Assembly: GCF_002564105.1 (NCBI RefSeq)
Contig: NZ_PDBX01000001.1
Span: 4,092,001-4,156,000, forward strand
Direction of reading: 5' to 3'
DNA from: Collimonas sp. PA-H2
GTDB lineage: Bacteria; Pseudomonadota; Gammaproteobacteria; Burkholderiales; Burkholderiaceae_D
DNA: 64,000 nt
Position 1 is the first letter of the stretch, and each line of letters opens with the position of its first letter. This document shows positions 63,042 to 64,000 of this stretch, one piece after another. The notes below the pieces were generated by a model that was not told the DNA's origin, ran no database searches, and saw only the letters and a list, made by a program, of their open reading frames with translations. The position numbers and the translations under genes are program-made.

Positions 63042-64000
63042 TTAAAGAGTCTTGATCAATACCAGCGATTTTCGTTGCCAGTTATACATGTGCTGGCGGT
63101 CCTTGGGCAGGTCGTCGACCGTGGCGTGGACGAAGCCGCGCCGCAGGAACCAGTGCGAAGTACGGGTGGTCAGCACGAACAGCTTGCTGAAGCCCGCCGC
63201 GCGGGCGCGGCTTTCCATATGCTTGAGGATGCGCTCGCCGTCGCCTTGCGCCTGCACTTCCGGATTGACGGTGAGGCAAGCCATTTCCGCCATGCGTTCC
63301 GACGGGAAGGGATACAGCGCGGCACAGCCGAAGATCACGCCGTCATGCTCGATCACCGAGAAGTAATGAATTTCGCGCTCGATCAGTTCGCGGCCGCGCT
63401 TGACCAGCGTGCCGTCGGCTTCCAGCGGTTCGATCAGCTTCAGGATGCCGCCGACGTCTTCAATCGTGGCTTCGCGCAGGCTTTCCAGGTTTTCGTAGGA
63501 AATCATGGTGCCCACGCCATCGTGGGTAAACAGTTCCAGCAATACCGAGCCGTCGGTGGCGAAGGGCACCACGTGGGCGCGCGGCACGCCGGCATTACAG
63601 GCCTTGATGGCGTGCTGCAGGTAGAAGGCGGAATCGGCCGGCAGGCAGCCGCTGTCCAGCACGGCTTGCGCCTGGTGCGAAGACAGTTCACGGATTTCAG
63701 TCTCGCCGGCATCCTTCATCAGCGGCGTTTCGCTGATGAAGATCAATTTTTCGGCACGGAGGGAAATCGCCGCTGCGACAGCCACGTCTTCCATGGTCAG
63801 ATTGAATGCTTCGCCGGTCGGCGAGAAGCCCAGCGGCGACAGCAGCACCAGGCCGCCGGCGTTCAGGATCGGATGGATGGTGTCGTAGTCGATCTTACGC
63901 ACCACGCCGGTCAGCTGCAGGTCGGCGCCATCAATCACGCCGAGCGGACGGGCAGTGACAAAATTGCCGGAAATGATACGGATGGCCGCATGCGCCATCG
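63042..64000 (-). CDS. argA: N-acetylglutamate synthase (5' truncated by window edge)
   Basis: At least 319 codons with no start in view; the frame stays open at base 64000. The N-terminal part is the amino-acid-kinase-like fold (TARPLGVIDGADLQLTGVVRKIDYDTIHPILNAGGLVLLSPLGFSPTGEAFNL, LSSHQAQAVLDSG). The C-terminal ~150 residues are the GNAT domain (VFGCAALYPFPSERMAEMACLTVNPEVQAQGDGERILKHMESRARAAGFSKLFVLTTRTSHWFLRRGFV). It acetylates glutamate with acetyl-CoA, the first step of arginine synthesis, and this bacterial two-domain form is feedback-inhibited by arginine. The beginning lies beyond the window. Confidence 0.95.
   Translation of the reverse strand, partial: MAHAAIRIISGNFVTARPLGVIDGADLQLTGVVRKIDYDTIHPILNAGGLVLLSPLGFSPTGEAFNLTMEDVAVAAAISLRAEKLIFISETPLMKDAGETEIRELSSHQAQAVLDSGCLPADSAFYLQHAIKACNAGVPRAHVVPFATDGSVLLELFTHDGVGTMISYENLESLREATIEDVGGILKLIEPLEADGTLVKRGRELIEREIHYFSVIEHDGVIFGCAALYPFPSERMAEMACLTVNPEVQAQGDGERILKHMESRARAAGFSKLFVLTTRTSHWFLRRGFVHATVDDLPKDRQHMYNWQRKSLVLIKTL

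Overview
The window looks like a chromosomal segment of a chitin-degrading betaproteobacterium of the Burkholderiales, most likely Oxalobacteraceae and possibly Collimonas. This is an inference. It rests on the high-GC coding style, the bpt-aat-Nudix and pyrD housekeeping context, and a dense chitin/GlcNAc utilisation block. No taxonomic marker (rRNA) is present.

Region 1 (1-4.75 kb) is core genome: the end of a NYN-domain protein, pyrD, the two N-degron transferases bpt and aat, a Nudix hydrolase, and two tandem initiator tRNA-fMet genes with a clear promoter.

Region 2 (4.75-18.9 kb) is an accessory zone anchored on the second tRNA-fMet. The tRNA 3' end plus its terminator hairpin recurs, degenerate, at about 12.95, 15.32, 16.30 and 18.82 kb. 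This cuts the zone into four islets: (a) a type VI secretion vgrG, a large M23-like/GH19-like effector candidate, two small exported proteins that may be immunity factors, and a lone Mrr-like nuclease; (b) a SnoaL-like exported protein and an MBL-fold hydrolase; (c) a flavodoxin-fold oxidoreductase; (d) an M66-like lipoprotein metalloprotease. No integrase is visible, so these look like remnants or in-trans acquisitions at a tRNA hot spot.

Region 3 (19-26.3 kb) holds a ClC antiporter with a MarR regulator and a matching palindrome, a UspA protein, a small beta-rich protein, an unknown 95-aa protein, a beta-hydroxyacid-dehydrogenase-like enzyme, a MarR-GNAT fusion with its own palindrome, and an outer-membrane phospholipase A.

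Region 4 (26.3-44.6 kb) is a chitin/GlcNAc system. It comprises a TonB-dependent receptor, tonB-exbB-exbD-exbD, a BadF-type amino-sugar kinase, a GntR regulator (nagR), nagA, an SIS-type GlcN6P deaminase, a GH3 N-acetylhexosaminidase, an AmpG-like MFS importer, a GH16 enzyme, and two GH18 chitinases (one with a CBM5/12-like domain). Three promoters, in front of the receptor, the kinase operon and the divergent chitinase, share one architecture: AATACCA, 12 nt, TTGACA, 17 nt, TANAGT, plus extra conserved bases. I propose this as the regulon signature, probably read by the GntR protein. A ~182-bp hairpin repeat is inserted twice in this block.

Region 5 (44.9-49.7 kb) carries an APC amino-acid permease, a complex non-coding repeat zone with a hexanucleotide array, and a two-domain M16 metalloprotease.

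Region 6 (49.9-62.5 kb) is an L-fucose catabolic locus on the + strand. A promoter with an 11-bp perfect inverted-repeat operator precedes 2-keto-3-deoxy-L-fuconate dehydrogenase, an FAH-family hydrolase, L-fuconate dehydratase, an L-fucose-dehydrogenase-like SDR, a ribose-type ABC importer, a porin and a Tat-exported GH95 alpha-L-fucosidase carrying two inserted discoidin-like modules. The route is the non-phosphorylative one ending in pyruvate and lactate. The lactonase step is not in the window.

Region 7 (62.6-64 kb) returns to housekeeping: yggX and the C-terminal part of argA.
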